A DNA stretch of 64,000 nt from Micromonospora coriariae. Its GTDB lineage: Bacteria > Actinomycetota > Actinomycetes > Mycobacteriales > Micromonosporaceae. The notes beneath the pieces were generated by a model. It was not told where the DNA came from and ran no database searches. It was given only the letters and a program-made list of their open reading frames with translations. Below, one piece after another: positions 33,762-42,571 of the stretch. Position 1 is the first letter of the stretch; each line of letters begins with the position of its first letter. The stretch is from the NCBI RefSeq assembly GCF_900091455.1, contig NZ_LT607412.1, positions 6,758,001 to 6,822,000 of the forward strand, written 5' to 3'. The position numbers and the translations under genes are program-made.

Positions 33762-34493
33762 ATGGTCCAGGACGCAACGTTTGTCGACAGGGATCTGCGG
33801 GGTGCGCGGTTCACCAGGTCGACACTGGCCGGCGCGGTGATGCGCGGCGTCGACGTACGGGAGCTCGACATCGACGCGCCGTGGTTGGCCGACGGTGCAC
33901 TCCTGGTCAACGGTGTCGACGTCGCGCCGCTCGTCGAGGCGGAACTCAACCGGCGGTTCCCCGGACGCGAGCTGAGGCAGGCCACCGACACGGCCAGCCT
34001 TCGCGCGGCGTGGGCGGCGACCGAGCGGGCCTGGGCGGCCGCGGTCGACCGGGTCATGTCCATGCCCGAGGGTGCCGCCGACGTCTCGGTCAACGGCGAG
34101 TGGTCGTTCGCGCAGACGTTGCGCCATCTCGCGTTCGCCACCGACGCGTGGCTGGGCAAGGCGATCCTGCGTCTGCCGCAGCCCTTTCACCCGCTGGGCC
34201 AGCCGCACGTCGAGTACGAGACCGACGGCTTCGACATGTCGGTGTTTTCGACGGAGCAGCCGACGTTCGCCGAGCTCCTCGAGGTGCGTGCCGAGCGGCA
34301 GGCCAGCGTGCGGGACTTCCTCACGACCGTCACGCCGGAGCTGCTCGCCGAACCTCGGCCCACCGCGTGGTCGGCCGAGCACCAGGAGCCGGTCCTGCAC
34401 TGCCTTCACGTGATCTTCGACGAGGAGTGGGAGCACCTCCGCTTCGCGCTGCGTGACCTCGACGCGCAGGAGCAGGACCGGGTGTCCACGTAG
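33762..34493 (+). CDS. DinB-like protein with pentapeptide-type N-terminus
   Basis: 243 aa; the ATG is chosen because GGGAGGA stands five bases before it (the frame is open upstream). Residues 1-45 (TFVDRDLRGARFTRSTLAGAVMRGVDV) have the A(D/N)LXX-like pattern of pentapeptide repeats. A DinB/mycothiol-maleylpyruvate-isomerase-like four-helix domain follows: WSFAQTLRHLAFATDAWLGKAIL, and the metal-ligand region HCLHVIFDEEWEHLRFALRDLD. DinB relatives are metal-dependent thiol (mycothiol) transferases, but the substrate is unknown. The same fused architecture is common in actinobacteria. Confidence 0.83.
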   Translation: MVQDATFVDRDLRGARFTRSTLAGAVMRGVDVRELDIDAPWLADGALLVNGVDVAPLVEAELNRRFPGRELRQATDTASLRAAWAATERAWAAAVDRVMSMPEGAADVSVNGEWSFAQTLRHLAFATDAWLGKAILRLPQPFHPLGQPHVEYETDGFDMSVFSTEQPTFAELLEVRAERQASVRDFLTTVTPELLAEPRPTAWSAEHQEPVLHCLHVIFDEEWEHLRFALRDLDAQEQDRVST

Positions 34494-34524
34494 GGACATG
34501 ATCGGTGCCTCTGTCGAGGGGCAG

Positions 34525-35184
34525 CTAGCGCTCCGCTGGGCCGTCCAACCGGACGCAGCAGGCTCCGGGACGCGGCGCGAGGCGGGGCAGCAGGTCGGTC
34601 CGTCCCGCGCCGTCGACCATGCCGGCGAGGAACGCGTGGTTGAGCCCGCACACCAGGGCGGTCTGCCGGGTGGCGAGGGCGTGGAACGGGCAGTTGCGCA
34701 GCAGCACGTGGTCGCTGAGCGTCTCGGGTTCGAAGCCGAGTCCGGCGAGCACGGGGATGAGGTCCTCGTTGGCGTCGCGTACCCGTACGCCGATGTCCCG
34801 GCCGCGCTGGCGGGCATGCCGCCGTGCCGCCTCGGGGGCGTCGTGCGGGTCGTCGGCGACCGCGTCGGCGAGGATCTCGGCGATGAGCTCGTAGCGCCGC
34901 TCGGGGACGGTGATCGCCACGCCGTCGCCGGCCGCCTCGTAGACCTTCGGCGTCCGGCCGCGGCCCCGGGGCTGGTCGGTCGGCGTCTGGTAGTGGGCCC
35001 GCAGCAGACCGGACTCGACGAGCTTGTCGAGGTGGAACGCGGTGAGGTTGCGGGACATGCCGTGCGCCTCGGCCGCCTCCTCCCGGGTAACGGGGTGATC
35101 GGCCCGGCACACGTAGTCGTAGAGCGCACGTCGGGACCGGTCGACGAGTGCGGCCATCGCGCTCCAGCGCTCCCCGGTGCTCAC
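34525..35184 (-). CDS. SufR-like winged-helix regulator with cysteine cluster
   Basis: 219 aa from GTG. Winged helix at 15-85 (TREEAAEAHGMSRNLTAFHL, then DKLVESGLL and GRTPKVYEA). The C-terminal half contains C165 in LLRNCPFHALA, C179 in LVCGLNHAFL, and C209/C210 in PGACCVRL. This is the layout of SufR and related ArsR-like regulators, in which three of these Cys hold an Fe-S cluster. It is divergent from the DUF2231-FolE-reductase operon with an inverted repeat between them, so it may control that operon in response to redox or iron state. The Fe-S cluster is inferred from the family. Confidence 0.82.
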   Translation of the reverse strand: MSTGERWSAMAALVDRSRRALYDYVCRADHPVTREEAAEAHGMSRNLTAFHLDKLVESGLLRAHYQTPTDQPRGRGRTPKVYEAAGDGVAITVPERRYELIAEILADAVADDPHDAPEAARRHARQRGRDIGVRVRDANEDLIPVLAGLGFEPETLSDHVLLRNCPFHALATRQTALVCGLNHAFLAGMVDGAGRTDLLPRLAPRPGACCVRLDGPAER

Positions 35185-35250
35185 AACCCCGAGATTATCA
35201 CCAGCGAAGGCTATTGAAATTCCTGCCGCGCTGGGGCAGCATGATCGATA

Positions 35251-35270
35251 TCACCAATGAGCGTTGGTGA
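35251..35270. promoter_or_regulatory. Inverted-repeat operator between SufR-like regulator and FolE operon
   Basis: TCACCAA-TGAGCG-TTGGTGA, perfect 7-bp arms. A half-site, TATCACCA, recurs at 35196-35203 next to the regulator start (TATCACCAA at 35249-35257 in the full site). It is the likely binding site of the regulator at 34525. Confidence 0.65.
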
Positions 35271-35289
35271 AAATCATCTGGGGGTTTCC

Positions 35290-35808
35290 GTGCGACCCAT
35301 GGATCAGGCCAGACACCCGGTGACCAGCCTGGCCGGCCGCTACGGCCACCCGATTCATCCCGCGCTGGTGGCGGTGCCAATCGGCGCCTGGGTGGGCAGC
35401 TTCGCCTTCGATCTCGCCAGCCGGTTCGTGTCCGAGCCGCAGGGCCTGACCGACGGCGCACGGTGGCTCATCGGCCTCGGCGTCATCGGCGCACTCACCG
35501 CCGCGCTCGCCGGCTTCCTGGACCTGTTCGCCATCCCCACCGGCACCCCCGCATTCCGCAAGGCACTCGCGCACATGGCGATCAACCTCGCGGTCACCGG
35601 CGCGTACGCGGCCAACTTCGCCCTTCGGGGTGCCGACCCGCCGGGCCCGGTGGCAGTGGGACCGCTGGCGCTCTCGGCCATCAGCCTCGCCGGGCTGACC
35701 GTCGCCGGTTATCTCGGTGGCGAACTGGTCTACCGGTACGGCGTGCGCGTCGCCGACGAGACCACCCAGGCGCAGGGCTACAACAGCACAGACAAGGAGA
35801 ACTCCTGA
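35290..35808 (+). CDS. DUF2231 membrane protein
   Basis: 172 aa from GTG 35290 (GGGGG seven bases upstream). The ATG at 35257 lies inside the operator and is less likely. RYGHPIHPALVAVPIGAWVGSFAFDLAS is the DUF2231 signature, with a His-Pro-x-His pair that may hold a haem or metal near the membrane. Four transmembrane helices are predicted (about 25-50, 70-92, 105-122 and 132-155). The last codon overlaps the start of the next gene. Function unknown; first gene of an operon with another membrane protein, GTP cyclohydrolase and a flavin reductase. Confidence 0.85.
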   Translation: MRPMDQARHPVTSLAGRYGHPIHPALVAVPIGAWVGSFAFDLASRFVSEPQGLTDGARWLIGLGVIGALTAALAGFLDLFAIPTGTPAFRKALAHMAINLAVTGAYAANFALRGADPPGPVAVGPLALSAISLAGLTVAGYLGGELVYRYGVRVADETTQAQGYNSTDKENS

Positions 35809-36203
35809 TGGGCATCGCCGCACTCGTCACCTGGCTGATCACCGCCGTCGGTGGCTTCGTCATGCTCGGCACCTGGATCACGCACGGCGGCCACCGGCCG
35901 GGAAGCGGCAGCCGCCTGGCGCCGGGCCTGGTGTTCGGCCATTTCGCCCTGGCGGCGATCGGGCTGGTGCTGTGGATCGTCTACCTGGTGGTCGACAACG
36001 ACGTCCTGGCGTGGGTCGCGTTCGTGATGCTCCTGCCGGTGGCGCTGATCGGGTTCACCATGCTGGCCCGCTGGATTCCCGCCCGCCGCTCCGGGACCGC
36101 CGAGTCCCGGTTCCCCGTACCTGTGGTGCTCGGCCACGGCCTGTTCGCCGCCGCCACGCTGGTCCTGACCGCGCTCGCGGCCCTCGGCGTGGGAGGTCGC
36201 TGA
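35808..36203 (+). CDS. Small four-helix membrane protein
   Basis: 131 aa starting in the TGATG overlap with the DUF2231 gene. Four hydrophobic helices (2-24, 38-62, 66-88 and 105-128), with a short basic loop ARRSGTAESR. HGGHRPGS and FGHFALAAIG place His residues near the membrane ends, as in small haem-binding membrane proteins, but no family motif is certain. Tight coupling with the DUF2231 protein suggests the two form a complex. Confidence 0.75.
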   Translation: MGIAALVTWLITAVGGFVMLGTWITHGGHRPGSGSRLAPGLVFGHFALAAIGLVLWIVYLVVDNDVLAWVAFVMLLPVALIGFTMLARWIPARRSGTAESRFPVPVVLGHGLFAAATLVLTALAALGVGGR

Positions 36204-36204
36204 G

Positions 36205-36801
36205 GTGAGTGTCACCGCCCTCCGGGTGCAGCATGAGCGTCCCCGCCGCGACCCGGCCGCCGCCGAACGGGCGGCGGCGGAGTTCCTGACCGCGCTCGGC
36301 GTCGACCTGTCCGCCAATGGGCTCGCCGACACCCCGGGCCGGATGGCCCGCGCCTACGCCGAGCTGCTCACTCCGCGCGAGTTCCAGCCGACCACCTTCG
36401 ACAACGACGAAGGCTACGACGAGCTGGTGCTGGCCCGGGCCATCCCGATCCGGTCGGTCTGCGAACACCACCTGCTGCCGTTCGTCGGCGTCGCGCACGT
36501 CGGTTACCTGCCCGGCGAACGCATCCTGGGACTGTCCAAACTGGCCCGGGTCGTCGAACTGTTCGCCCACGGCCCGCAGGTCCAGGAACGCCTCACCAAA
36601 CAGATCGCCGACTGGCTGATCAGCCAACTGCGCCCACGCGGGGTCGGCGTGGTCATCGAAGCCGAACACCTGTGCATGACGTTGCGCGGCGTCCAGGCCG
36701 TGGGCAGCAGCACCATCACCTCCACCCTGCTCGGCACCCTGCGCGACGACCACCGCTCGCGCGCCGAGTTCTTCACCCTGGCCGGGGTCGGCCCCCGCTG
36801 A
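36205..36801 (+). CDS. folE: GTP cyclohydrolase I
   Basis: 198 aa, normal length, GTG start one base after the previous stop. Zinc ligands are C86 and H89 (CEHHLLPF) and C157 (EAEHLCMTLRGVQ). The substrate loop GLADTPGRMARAYAELL and GSSTITSTLLG are intact. It converts GTP to dihydroneopterin triphosphate for folate or pterin cofactors. Being placed in an operon with membrane proteins and a ferredoxin reductase rather than with folB/folK, it is probably a second copy serving a special pterin or queuosine-like need. That is inference. Confidence 0.95.
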   Translation: MSVTALRVQHERPRRDPAAAERAAAEFLTALGVDLSANGLADTPGRMARAYAELLTPREFQPTTFDNDEGYDELVLARAIPIRSVCEHHLLPFVGVAHVGYLPGERILGLSKLARVVELFAHGPQVQERLTKQIADWLISQLRPRGVGVVIEAEHLCMTLRGVQAVGSSTITSTLLGTLRDDHRSRAEFFTLAGVGPR

Positions 36802-36829
36802 TCGACGCACCTCGAAAGGAGCTGGACCG

Positions 36830-38080
36830 ATGTCGAAGACCGGCACGTTCGTGATCGTGGGAGGCGGGCTCGCCGGCGCGCGGGCCGCGCAGACGCTGCG
36901 GGAGGAGGGCTTCGACGGCGGGCTCGTCGTGATCGGCGACGAGCCCGAGCGACCGTACGAGCGGCCACCACTGTCCAAGGGCCTGCTGACCGGCGCAGCC
37001 GAACCCGACAGCGTGTACGTGCACGACGCACTGTGGTACGCGGAGCACGACGTCGACCTGCGCACCGCCGTGCGCGCCGTCGCCGTCGATCGCGCCGACG
37101 GGGAGGTCCAGCTCGCCGACGGCCAGCGGATCCGCTACGACAAGCTGCTGCTCGCCACCGGCTCCAGACCCCGCGACCTCGCGGCACCCGGCGTCGACCT
37201 GGACGGGGTGCTGCGGCTGCGCACCCTCGCCGACAGCCGTCGAATCGCCGCGACGCTTGTCGACGGCGCACACATCGTGATCATCGGAGCGGGGTGGATC
37301 GGCCTGGAGGTCGCCGCCGCCGCCCGGCAGCGCGGTGCCACCGTCGACATCGTCGAAACCGCCGCGCTGCCGTTGCGCCGCGTGCTGGGTGACGAGATCG
37401 CCCAGGTTTTCGCCAACCTGCACCGGGACCACGGCGTCACCATCCACTTCGGCGCCGAGGTTCGCGAGATCCGCGGCACCGATCGGGTCTCGTCGGTCCT
37501 GCTCGCCGACGGAACCGAGGTGCCCGCCGACGCCATGGTGGTCGCCGTGGGCGTACAGCCGAACACCGAGCTGGCGACGGCGGCGGGCCTCACCGTCGAG
37601 AACGGAATCGTCGTCGACGCGTCCCTGCGCACCGCCGACCCGGAGATCTACGCCGCCGGTGACGTCGCCAACGCCTACCATCCCGTGCTGCGCCGGCGCC
37701 TGCGCGTCGAGCACTGGGCCAACGCACTCCACGGCGGTGCCGCGGTGGCTCGCGCCATGCTGGGACAGCCTGTCAGCTACGACGACCTGCCCTACTTCTA
37801 CACAGACCAGTACGACCTGGGAATGGAGTACGTCGGACACGCCCCGCCCGAGGCGTTCGACCGGGTCGTCGTCCGGGGCGACGTCGCCAAGCGCGAGTTC
37901 ATCGCCTTCTGGACCACCGGCGGGCGGGTGCTCGCCGGCATGAACGTCAACGTGTGGGACGTCGTTCCGTCGATCCGGCGGCTCGTCGCGGCGGCCCAGC
38001 CGGTCGACCTCGAAAGACTGGCCGACCCGGCCGTGCCGCTCGACGAGCTGCTTCCGCCGCCGGCGGCTCAGATCGGGTAG
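36830..38080 (+). CDS. NAD(P)/FAD-dependent ferredoxin-reductase-type oxidoreductase
   Basis: 416 aa with AAAGGAG before the ATG. FAD site: FVIVGGGLAGARAAQTLREEGF; shared YERPPLSKGLL; NAD site VIIGAGWIGLEVAAAARQRGA near 145; second FAD motif EIYAAGDVANAYHP near 275. The C-terminal reductase dimerisation domain (YFYTDQYDLGMEYVG) is present. Such BphA4/CamA-like proteins pass electrons from NAD(P)H to a [2Fe-2S] ferredoxin. No ferredoxin gene is nearby, so the electron acceptor is unknown. Last gene of the operon, followed by a hairpin. Confidence 0.93.
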   Translation: MSKTGTFVIVGGGLAGARAAQTLREEGFDGGLVVIGDEPERPYERPPLSKGLLTGAAEPDSVYVHDALWYAEHDVDLRTAVRAVAVDRADGEVQLADGQRIRYDKLLLATGSRPRDLAAPGVDLDGVLRLRTLADSRRIAATLVDGAHIVIIGAGWIGLEVAAAARQRGATVDIVETAALPLRRVLGDEIAQVFANLHRDHGVTIHFGAEVREIRGTDRVSSVLLADGTEVPADAMVVAVGVQPNTELATAAGLTVENGIVVDASLRTADPEIYAAGDVANAYHPVLRRRLRVEHWANALHGGAAVARAMLGQPVSYDDLPYFYTDQYDLGMEYVGHAPPEAFDRVVVRGDVAKREFIAFWTTGGRVLAGMNVNVWDVVPSIRRLVAAAQPVDLERLADPAVPLDELLPPPAAQIG

Positions 38081-38100
38081 CCGGCGTCACGCCTCGTCGG

Positions 38101-38128
38101 GGCCGGCCGCCACCCACCGGTGCCGGCC
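38101..38128. terminator. Possible terminator between convergent genes
   Basis: GGCCGGC ... GCCGGCC, 7-bp arms with a 14-base loop, in the 61-base gap between the reductase gene and the convergent secreted glycosidase-like gene. Confidence 0.45.
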
Positions 38129-38141
38129 GGTTCCGACGTGA

Positions 38142-39497
38142 CTAGTTGGTGCCCTGGTCGTGCGGGACGGTGACGGTCACGGTGCAGCCAACCGGGCGTC
38201 CGATCTCGTCGTGGCCGGCATACGTGAGGTGGTACACCCGCTCCCCCGCGTTCCCGGCTCGTTCGGCCCGAAGGCTGCCACGCGTGTCCGGTGTGCCGAT
38301 GGCGAAGCCGCTGACGTCCGCGGCGTCGCCGCCGGTCACGCCGGTCAGGGTGAACGCGTTCGGACCGAGCACCCCGTCGTGCAGGTCCACTGTGACGTTG
38401 ACGTCGACCAGCTCGTGGTTCGGCGGCCACAGGACCGGTCGGTCCGCCACACAATCGAGCTGCCGTACCGGTAGCGGGTTCGCCAGGGTGGCGGTGGCGT
38501 GTCCGATGGTCGCGGTGAGCCGGCCGCCGGCTTCGTAGTACATGTGCGCGGTCTGCCCGTCGAAGTAGAACGTCGGCGCGGCCGAGCGGCCGAGGTCGGG
38601 CGCGGCGGACATCGAGTCGTGCACGATGCCGAGGTGGATCTCCTGGTCGAAGTCCTGCCCGACGTCCACCGCGTGCATGTTGCCGTCGGCGGCGTGGTAG
38701 ATCACCAGGTTGCGGTCGTTCCAGCGCAGGAAGAACGGTCCGGAGGCGTTCGGGCCCTCGATGCCCTGGGGGGTCACGATGGGTTCGGGTTGCATGGTCC
38801 AGGTCCGCGCATCGTTGGAGACCGCCCAGCGGATCCGCCGGGACACGGGCCCGGTCGGTCCGGGCAGTGCCGCGGTCGGGTTGTCCATGAAGAGCATCAG
38901 GTACCGGGTGCCCAGGCGGGGCACGGACTGCTCGAACACCCGGGCATAGGAGGTCTCGCCACCGGTCGTGTCATTCCGGCTGACCGCGGTGCCGCCGTAG
39001 CTGAAGTGGATGCCGTCGTCGGAGGTCGCGTACCGGGTGATGGAGTTCTCGCCGTGGAAGTAGAGGAAGAGCTTGCCCTCGTCCTCGATCCACACGGCGT
39101 GCGGCGAGGAGATGTGGCTGACCGTCGCGTAGTGCGGCAGCCAGGTGTTGCTGATCAGGGGGTTGGCGGCGTATTCGGTCCACGGACCGTTGATCGAGTC
39201 GGCGTACGCGAGGGCGATCCCGCCGGGACGCTCGTGCGGCGCGTAGTACAGGTAGTAGGTGCCGAGCGGGTTGGGGAAGTAGTCGGCGGCCCGGATGACG
39301 CTCGGGAAGATGAACTCGTTCGTCGGGTTGTAGGCGAGCGCGCCCTTGTCGAACGCCGTGCCCTGGTAGGTGAACTGCGGGAAGTCGAGCTCGGGTGCGG
39401 CGGCTGCTGGCCGCGCGCCGGCCATGGCGGCGACGAGCAGGCCGGCACTGGCGGCCGCCAGGACAGCGCGTCGGGACGGGGCGGATGGTCTCGTCAT
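38142..39497 (-). CDS. Secreted GH43/GH32-like beta-propeller protein (Tat signal)
   Basis: 451 aa; GAGGA precedes the ATG. The N-terminus SRRAVLAAASAGLLVAAMAG followed by ARPAAAA is a twin-Arg export signal with an Ala-rich cleavage region. Residues 45-320 show five-bladed-propeller repeats: GTYYLYYAPHERPGGIALAY, HAVWIEDEGKLFLYFHGEN, GPFFLRWNDRNLVIYHA, PTFYFDGQTAHMYYEAGGRL. This resembles glycoside hydrolase families 43/32/68. A small beta domain follows (about 335-450: RPVLWPPNHELVDVNVTVDL), like those on bacterial surface proteins. It is divergent from the LacI-controlled sugar operon, with LacI-type operators in the gap. A secreted glycosidase or glycan-binding protein feeding that operon is plausible; catalytic residues were not identified. 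Confidence 0.65.
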   Translation of the reverse strand: MTRPSAPSRRAVLAAASAGLLVAAMAGARPAAAAPELDFPQFTYQGTAFDKGALAYNPTNEFIFPSVIRAADYFPNPLGTYYLYYAPHERPGGIALAYADSINGPWTEYAANPLISNTWLPHYATVSHISSPHAVWIEDEGKLFLYFHGENSITRYATSDDGIHFSYGGTAVSRNDTTGGETSYARVFEQSVPRLGTRYLMLFMDNPTAALPGPTGPVSRRIRWAVSNDARTWTMQPEPIVTPQGIEGPNASGPFFLRWNDRNLVIYHAADGNMHAVDVGQDFDQEIHLGIVHDSMSAAPDLGRSAAPTFYFDGQTAHMYYEAGGRLTATIGHATATLANPLPVRQLDCVADRPVLWPPNHELVDVNVTVDLHDGVLGPNAFTLTGVTGGDAADVSGFAIGTPDTRGSLRAERAGNAGERVYHLTYAGHDEIGRPVGCTVTVTVPHDQGTN

Positions 39498-39602
39498 GCG
39501 GCTTCCTCTTTGGTCGGTCGGATCGGCGGCACGAGCGGCGGGCAGTAACGCTCAGTAAGGAGGCAGGGGGCATCGATCGGCGGGCGCCCCTGGCACCGCC
39601 GT

Positions 39603-39618
39603 GCTAATACGTATTAGC
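39603..39618. promoter_or_regulatory. LacI-type operator O1
   Basis: GCTAATACGTATTAGC, a perfect 16-bp palindrome with a central CG as bound by LacI-family repressors. It lies 106 bases upstream of the divergent secreted-protein gene, near that gene's promoter side. Confidence 0.85.
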
Positions 39619-39726
39619 ATCTATGTTTCTCGAATGTTGCGCGCCCAGCGGCGTCTCTGTCAAGAGACTGTTCGACACCCGGCTGATCCACCCGATCCAC
39701 ACACCAACGTGCCGGGGACCCCGACC

Positions 39727-39742
39727 GCTAATGCGCATTACT
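39727..39742. promoter_or_regulatory. LacI-type operator O2
   Basis: GCTAATGCGCATTACT, a variant of O1 (12-bp perfect centre) located 109 bases from O3 (start to start 101 bases). Together with the other two sites it could allow repression by DNA looping. Confidence 0.75.
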
Positions 39743-39827
39743 CCAGCGGGTTCATCGCGCCGAAATGTTGCGGCCAACCCCTTGACACACGCCTGTCCAC
39801 GCGCCAAGCTCCTTCCCAACACCGAGC

Positions 39828-39843
39828 GCTAATACGCATTAGC
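39828..39843. promoter_or_regulatory. LacI-type operator O3, in front of the lacI-like gene
   Basis: GCTAATACGCATTAGC, 20 bases before the GTG of the repressor. A TTGACA -35-like box lies at 39783-39788, so a bound repressor would sit near the transcription start. Auto-control and control of the downstream operon are expected. Confidence 0.85.
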
Positions 39844-39862
39844 AGCACCGGAAGGACCCGAC

Positions 39863-40909
39863 GTGACCGCTCCCCCCAGACGCGTCACCCAGCGTGACAT
39901 CGCGCGGATGGCCGGTGTCAGTCAGGCGACGGTCTCGCTGGTGCTCAACAATCGGACCGACGCCGAGGTCCGCATCGCCCCGGAGACCCGGGACCGGGTG
40001 TTGCGGGTCATCGCCGAGACCGGGTATGCCGCCGACCCTGTGGCCCGCCGCCTCGCCTCGCGGTTCAACCGGATCATCGGCGTCTTCACGTACGAGCCCG
40101 CCTTCCCCAGCGGCAGCCGGGACTTCTTCCACCCGTTCCTGCTCGGTATCGAGGAGTACGCCGAGCGGGTCGGCTGCGACCTGCTGCTGTTCACCAGCGC
40201 GCCGGTGCTGGACGGCCGGCGACGCATCTTCCACCAGGACAACCGGCTGCGTCTGGCCGACGGATGCATCCTGCTCGGGCGTGAGATCGACGGCGCGGAG
40301 CTGCACCGGCTCAACCGCGACGGATATCCGTACGTCGCCGTCGGGCGCCGCAACGACGCCGGCGGACCGGTCCCCTACGTCGGCGCCGACTACGCCTCGG
40401 CGGTGGCCCGGCTCGTCGAGGTGGCGTTGCGGCGCGGTCACCGCCGCCTGACCTACGTGAGCATGGGCACCACCGCCGAATCCTCCGAAGACCGCCTCCG
40501 TGGCTTCCGCGCCGCCGCGACCACCGCGGAGAGCGCCGGGCAGATGTCGGCGCTGGCCGGGGAGGCCGACACGACAGTCGACACCCTGATGGCCGACGGG
40601 ACCACCGTCGTCCTCGTGGAGGACTTCGCCACGGCGGTCGCGCTGGAGGCGGCCGCCCGTCGGCGCGGCCTGACCGTGCCCGGCGACCTGTCGATCGTGA
40701 CCCTCGGCGACCCGACGGTCCCGGTCCCCACCGACATCGCGTTCACCGGGTTCCGCATCCCCCGCGAGGAGATGGGCCGCCAGTCGGTCGAGGTGTTGAC
40801 GGGAGTCATCGACGGCAGCGCGGCCGGCCTCCAACAGCGACTTCTCGCCTGCGAACTCGTCGAGGGCATCACCCTCGGCACCCCTGATCGGGCGGTCGAC
40901 CGACGCTGA
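39863..40909 (+). CDS. LacI-family transcriptional repressor
   Basis: 348 aa from GTG with GAAGGA upstream. HTH and hinge: VTQRDIARMAGVSQATVSLVLNN and PVARRLASRFNRIIGV. A periplasmic-binding-type sugar sensor domain follows (RNDAGGPVPYVGADYASAVARLVE, FTGFRIPREEMGRQSVEVL). It controls the operon from 40940 to 48904 and probably the divergent secreted protein through three GCTAATnCGnATTAGC sites. The inducer is unknown; the operon suggests an amino sugar or its glycoside. Confidence 0.93.
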   Translation: MTAPPRRVTQRDIARMAGVSQATVSLVLNNRTDAEVRIAPETRDRVLRVIAETGYAADPVARRLASRFNRIIGVFTYEPAFPSGSRDFFHPFLLGIEEYAERVGCDLLLFTSAPVLDGRRRIFHQDNRLRLADGCILLGREIDGAELHRLNRDGYPYVAVGRRNDAGGPVPYVGADYASAVARLVEVALRRGHRRLTYVSMGTTAESSEDRLRGFRAAATTAESAGQMSALAGEADTTVDTLMADGTTVVLVEDFATAVALEAAARRRGLTVPGDLSIVTLGDPTVPVPTDIAFTGFRIPREEMGRQSVEVLTGVIDGSAAGLQQRLLACELVEGITLGTPDRAVDRR

Positions 40910-40939
40910 GCGGTCGGCCGCGCAACTGGAAGGAAGCAC

Positions 40940-42544
40940 GTGGTACTTCTGCGTACGGACGTCCTCGTCGTCGGGGGCGGACTGGGCGGCGTCGCCGCGG
41001 CGCTCGCCGCGGCCCGGGCCGGCCGGTCCGTCATCCTGACCGAGGAGTTCGACTGGCTCGGCGGGCAGCTCACCAGCCAGGCCGTCCCGCCGGACGAACA
41101 CTCCTGGATCGAGCAGTTCGGCGCCACCGCCAGCTACCGGGCGCTGCGCAACGGCATCCGCGACTACTACCGTCGCCACTACCCGTTGACCGAACGGTCC
41201 CGGGCCTGGACCGACCTCAACCCCGGTGCGGGTTGGGTGAGCCGGCTCTGCCACGAGCCGCGGGTGGCCGTGGCCGTCCTCGAACAGATGCTCGCCCCGT
41301 ACCTCGGTTCGGGCCGGCTGCGGGTGCTGCAGCCGTACCGGCCGGTCGCCGCGGAGACCGACGGGGACCGGGTGACCGGCGTGACGCTGGCGCACCGCGA
41401 CCGGGACGAGCGGATCGACGTGGTCGCGCCGTACATCCTGGACGCCACCGAGACCGGCGAGTTGCTTCCGCTGACGGGCACCGAGTACGTCACCGGGTTC
41501 GAGTCGCAGGCGGAGACCGGTGAGCCGAGCGCCCCGGCCGAGGCGCAGCCGATGAACATGCAGGCGGTGTCCGTCTGCTTCGCCCTCGACCACGTCGACG
41601 GCGACCACACCATCGACCGCCCCGCGGGGTACGACTTCTGGCGCGACTACAAGCCCGACTTCTGGGGTGACCGGCTGCTGTCCTGGAAGTCACCGCACCC
41701 GCGCACGCTGGAGATCGTCGAGCGCAGCTTCACCCCCAATCCGGACGACGACCCGCTGAGCGTCAACGCCGATCAACGCGTCAACCCCGGTGACGGCAAC
41801 CTGTGGACGTTTCGGCGTATCGCCGCGCGGCGCAACTTCACCGACGGCGCGTACGGCAGCGACATCACGCTGGTGAACTGGCCGATGATCGATTACTTCG
41901 AGGGTCCGGTCATCGACGTGCCGAACGCGTCGTGGCACCTGGCCAAGGCCCGCGAGCTGTCGTACTCGGTGCTCTACTGGCTGCAGACGGAGGCGCCCCG
42001 GCCGGACGGCGGCACCGGCTTCCCGGGGCTGCGGTTGCGCGGCGACGTGACCGGCAGCTCGGACGGCCTGGCCCAGGCCCCGTACATCCGCGAGTCCCGC
42101 CGGATCCGGGCCGAGTACACAGTGGCCGAGCAGGACCTGTCCCTGGCGGTCCGGGGCGACCGCGGCGCGGTCAGCTACCCGGACGCGGTGGGCGTGGGCA
42201 TGTACCGGATCGACCTGCACCCGTCGACCGGCGGCGACAACTACATCGACGTCGGCTCCTGCCCGTTCGAGATCCCGCTCGGCGCGCTGATCCCGCGGCG
42301 GATGGAGAACCTGCTGCCGGCCGGCAAGAACATCGGCACCACCCACGTCACCAACGGCAGCTACCGGCTGCACCCGGTCGAGTGGAACGTCGGCGAGGTC
42401 GCCGGCCTGCTCGCCGACTTCTGTCTGGCGCGGGGCGAGTCCCCGCGTGCGGTCCGCAACACCCCCCGTCTGCTGGCCGATTTCCAGGACCGCCTCACCG
42501 CGGCCGGCGTGGAACAGCGCTGGCCGCGGATCGCGGGCTACTGA
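40940..42544 (+). CDS. FAD-dependent oxidoreductase (FAD_oxidored/PF12831 type)
   Basis: 534 aa, GTG with GGAAGGA upstream. FAD motif VLVVGGGLGGVAAALAAARAG, EEFDWLGGQLTSQAVPPDEHS (the WLGGQ loop is diagnostic of the family), ILDATETGELLPLTG and the closing EVAGLLADFCLARGESPRAV. Relatives are encoded in sugar-uptake operons of soil bacteria and are thought to oxidise a sugar or sugar acid; none is well characterised to my knowledge. First structural gene after the LacI repressor and followed by the sugar importer, so it likely modifies the imported compound. Confidence 0.87.
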   Translation: MVLLRTDVLVVGGGLGGVAAALAAARAGRSVILTEEFDWLGGQLTSQAVPPDEHSWIEQFGATASYRALRNGIRDYYRRHYPLTERSRAWTDLNPGAGWVSRLCHEPRVAVAVLEQMLAPYLGSGRLRVLQPYRPVAAETDGDRVTGVTLAHRDRDERIDVVAPYILDATETGELLPLTGTEYVTGFESQAETGEPSAPAEAQPMNMQAVSVCFALDHVDGDHTIDRPAGYDFWRDYKPDFWGDRLLSWKSPHPRTLEIVERSFTPNPDDDPLSVNADQRVNPGDGNLWTFRRIAARRNFTDGAYGSDITLVNWPMIDYFEGPVIDVPNASWHLAKARELSYSVLYWLQTEAPRPDGGTGFPGLRLRGDVTGSSDGLAQAPYIRESRRIRAEYTVAEQDLSLAVRGDRGAVSYPDAVGVGMYRIDLHPSTGGDNYIDVGSCPFEIPLGALIPRRMENLLPAGKNIGTTHVTNGSYRLHPVEWNVGEVAGLLADFCLARGESPRAVRNTPRLLADFQDRLTAAGVEQRWPRIAGY

Positions 42545-42571
42545 ACACACACCCCCGGTGAGGAGAAGATT

